Origin: CAYOLL01 sp964404765 [NCBI: uncultured Gemmatimonadota bacterium]
Lineage (GTDB): Bacteria; 4572-55
Assembly: GCA_964404765.1 (NCBI GenBank)
Contig: CAYOLL010000251.1
Coordinates: forward strand, 1 to 7,474
DNA length: 7,474 nucleotides
Reading direction: 5' to 3'
In this document: positions 5,700 to 7,474 of the stretch, in pieces
Position numbering within the stretch: the stretch's first letter is position 1
Layout: each line of letters opens with the position of its first letter
Program-made: the position numbers and the translations under genes
The notes under the pieces: model-generated
What the model saw: only the letters and a program-made list of their open reading frames with translations
The model's database searches: none
What the model was told of the DNA's origin: nothing

Positions 5700-7442
5700 A
5701 TGAACCCGGAAATTGTCGAAGTTAAAGCAGACCTGACCGGTCTGCCGCTTTATAGCCCTGACCTGGCGCCTGTTCCCGGTGACAAGCGCACCTGGAATGT
5801 CTGGAGTCTGGCGGCCTTATGGGTCGGAATGGCTGTTTGCATTCCCACTTATTTATTGGCCTCGTATATGATCTCAACCGGCGTTCATTGGTTAGCCGCG
5901 CTGATCATTATTGGTCTGGCCAATGTGATTATCACCGTGCCGATGGTGTTGAACGGTCATGCCGGCGTCAAGTACGGTGTGCCGTTTCCTGTGCTTGGCC
6001 GGGCGGCTTTCGGTCATAACGGAATACATGTGGCAGCGGTTGTGCGGGCTATTGTCGCCTGCGGCTGGTTTGGCATCCAGACATGGATCGGGGGATTGTC
6101 GCTCTATGCGATCTGGAATGCAATGACCGGCAGCGCGGGCGCAGTCGGCTTGGATGCTGGCAAATTTGTTGGTTTCGGCGTGTTTTGGCTGATCAACTTG
6201 TATTTTGTCTGGAAAGGCACGGAAAGTATTAAGTGGCTGGAGAATTTGAGCGCGCCCATTTTGATCATTCTTGGGATCGGCTTGATTGTTTGGGGCGCAC
6301 AGCAGGCCGGCGGTTTTGGCATCGTTTTGGAGCAGGGACAGCAATTGCAAAAACAAGCAATTACGTTAGCCATAAACAACGGCCAACCGGAGCTTCAACT
6401 AAATCCCTTGCGGACAAAAGACGGCCAATTTAAAGCGACCGAATACCAACTGACCTTACCTATGGCCGATGGAACCTCTCAGGAAATGGGCTGGCAATCG
6501 CTTACAGAAAATGCGCTCACCATCACTAATTTGCACGAAATGGGCGTCGATGACGCCGGGCTGAGTAATGGGAGCAAAGTGGCGGAAGCGCAGTTTCGGG
6601 TTGCGTCCGGCAGCGATTTTGCCTACTCCAGCAAGGCCAAAGCTTTGCAAGCCGGCGGGTTTACCAGTTTTGCCGACCGAATGTGGAACTACATTTTGTG
6701 GTTGACGGCCATGGTAGGATTTTGGGCGACCATGTCTTTGAGTATTGCCGATATAACCCGCTATGCCGCCCGACAAAAGGATCAGATTGCCGGACAATTT
6801 ATCGGCCTGCCCGGCACAATGATTCTCTACTCATTTATTGGCATTTTTGTGACTTGCGCGGCGGTGATTAATTTCAAAGACATTTTAATCGCTAATGACG
6901 CGCCCTGGGACCCGGTAACATTGCTGTCACGGTTTGACAACCCGCTGGTCGTCATCTTTTCCCAAATATTTATGATTATTGCCACGCTGACGACGAACAT
7001 TGCCGCCAACGTCATTGCCCCGGCCAATGCTTTTGCCAATCTAATGCCGCAAAAAATCAGCTTTAAACGCGGCGGCCTGATCACCGGCATTATCGGCATT
7101 ATAATTTGCCCGTGGTGGCTGCTCAACGAGATTGCCGGCATCCTGATTTTTGTCAGTGGTCTGCTGGGACCGGTGCTGGGCATTTTGCTGTGCGATTACT
7201 TCGTCATCCGCAAACAGAAACTAAATGTGCCCGATCTCTACAAAACCGACGGCGAGTACGCTTATAAATCCGGCTTTAACCCGGCGGCGATGATTGCCCT
7301 GGCGGGCGGCGTGTTGTTGGCTCTGGTCGGTTATTGGCTGCCGACGCTGGCCTTTTTGTACAAACTATCCTGGTTTAGTGGCTTTGCTGTTTCTTTTGGC
7401 TTGTATTGGATGTTGTATAGAACAATGAACAATGAACAATGA
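5700..7442 (+). CDS. NCS1-family nucleobase/hydantoin-type permease with a large extracytoplasmic insertion
   Basis: This inner-membrane cation symporter of the nucleobase:cation symporter-1 family (Mhp1, uracil, allantoin and hydantoin transporters) has 580 residues, against about 450-500 in typical members. Family signatures are NVWSLAALWVGM in TM1, GVKYGVPFPVLGRAAFG before TM3, WFGIQTWIGG in TM3 (residues 123-132, with Q127), GFWATMSLSIADITRYA in TM6 and TTNIAANVIAPAN in TM8. I count about 12 hydrophobic segments (roughly 36-58, 63-84, 108-140, 157-173, 184-203, 328-355, 371-390, 412-445, 458-473, 474-500, 527-549 and 553-573). Between TM5 and TM6 lies a hydrophilic stretch of about 115 residues (211-325). 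AGGA precedes the ATG by six bases, and the Rpn gene ends 21 bp upstream. The C-terminal residues and stop codon lie in a heptamer repeat. Uracil, thymine or hydantoin is a plausible substrate given the dehydrogenase, but the sequence does not decide it. Confidence 0.9.
   Translation: MNPEIVEVKADLTGLPLYSPDLAPVPGDKRTWNVWSLAALWVGMAVCIPTYLLASYMISTGVHWLAALIIIGLANVIITVPMVLNGHAGVKYGVPFPVLGRAAFGHNGIHVAAVVRAIVACGWFGIQTWIGGLSLYAIWNAMTGSAGAVGLDAGKFVGFGVFWLINLYFVWKGTESIKWLENLSAPILIILGIGLIVWGAQQAGGFGIVLEQGQQLQKQAITLAINNGQPELQLNPLRTKDGQFKATEYQLTLPMADGTSQEMGWQSLTENALTITNLHEMGVDDAGLSNGSKVAEAQFRVASGSDFAYSSKAKALQAGGFTSFADRMWNYILWLTAMVGFWATMSLSIADITRYAARQKDQIAGQFIGLPGTMILYSFIGIFVTCAAVINFKDILIANDAPWDPVTLLSRFDNPLVVIFSQIFMIIATLTTNIAANVIAPANAFANLMPQKISFKRGGLITGIIGIIICPWWLLNEIAGILIFVSGLLGPVLGILLCDYFVIRKQKLNVPDLYKTDGEYAYKSGFNPAAMIALAGGVLLALVGYWLPTLAFLYKLSWFSGFAVSFGLYWMLYRTMNNEQ
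6330..6674 (+). other. Extra hydrophilic domain within the NCS1 permease
   Basis: Residues about 211-325 lie between TM5 and TM6, where family members normally have a short loop. The stretch is polar, has no membrane segment and alternates in a way that suggests beta strands (for example TEYQLTLPMADGTSQE). By the LeuT-type topology this loop faces the outside or periplasm. The reading frame continues on both sides into canonical family motifs, so it is an in-frame insertion rather than a sequencing frameshift. I recognise no known domain in it. Confidence 0.65.
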
Positions 7443-7474
7443 ACAATGAACAATGAACAATGAACAATGAACAA
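7420..7474. repeat. GAACAAT heptamer tandem repeat, at least 7.9 copies
   Basis: Seven perfect copies of GAACAAT start at 7420, followed by six bases of an eighth, and the run reaches the window edge, so its full length is unknown. The first 23 bases are the last codons and stop of the permease gene (ending T-M-N-N-E-Q-stop). The rest is intergenic. Confidence 0.95.

Noticed and set aside
7420-7474. CRISPR-like or origin iteron array
   Set aside because: The units are contiguous 7-mers without spacers, too short for CRISPR and for typical iterons, and no cas or rep gene is nearby.

Overview
The window holds four real protein genes, two divergent promoter regions, one small non-autonomous mobile element and several simple repeats. 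It looks like the chromosome of a moderate-GC bacterium. The sequence does not fix the phylum. The hybrid kinase, the Rpn-type nuclease and the dispersed-repeat hairpin would fit several Gram-negative or uncultured lineages. No rRNA, tRNA, CRISPR array, integrase or phage gene is visible.

Layout: positions 1-85 are a short tail downstream of the first gene, with nothing clear in it. Positions 86-2686 (minus strand) encode an 866-residue soluble hybrid histidine kinase (REC-PAS-PAS-HisKA-HATPase-REC plus a C-terminal tail). Its 494-bp upstream region (2687-3180) is shared with the divergent plus-strand genes. It contains a near-consensus sigma70-type promoter for the kinase, a perfect 10-bp dyad in the kinase leader, a 140-bp MITE-like inverted-repeat element flanked by a perfect 15-bp direct repeat, and a TATAAT just ahead of the next gene.

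The plus strand then carries a CoA-acylating (methyl)malonate-semialdehyde dehydrogenase (3181-4635), a hairpin with a T-run that reads as an intrinsic terminator, an Rpn-type PD-(D/E)XK nuclease/putative transposase (4737-5678), and 21 bp later an NCS1-family nucleobase/hydantoin-type permease (5700-7442). The last codons and stop of the permease lie inside a GAACAAT heptamer tandem repeat that runs off the end of the window.

Working together: the dehydrogenase and an NCS1 permease are what one expects in reductive pyrimidine catabolism. There the permease imports uracil, thymine or a hydantoin-like compound, and the dehydrogenase converts the resulting malonate or methylmalonate semialdehyde to acetyl-CoA or propionyl-CoA. 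The intermediate enzymes are not in the window, so the pathway is an inference. The Rpn gene sits between these two metabolic genes. The points most worth a second look are the MITE with its unusually long apparent target duplication, the roughly 115-residue hydrophilic insertion in the permease, the Rpn gene inside a catabolic cluster (with a possible intragenic short product), and the heptamer repeat that supplies a stop codon in every frame.
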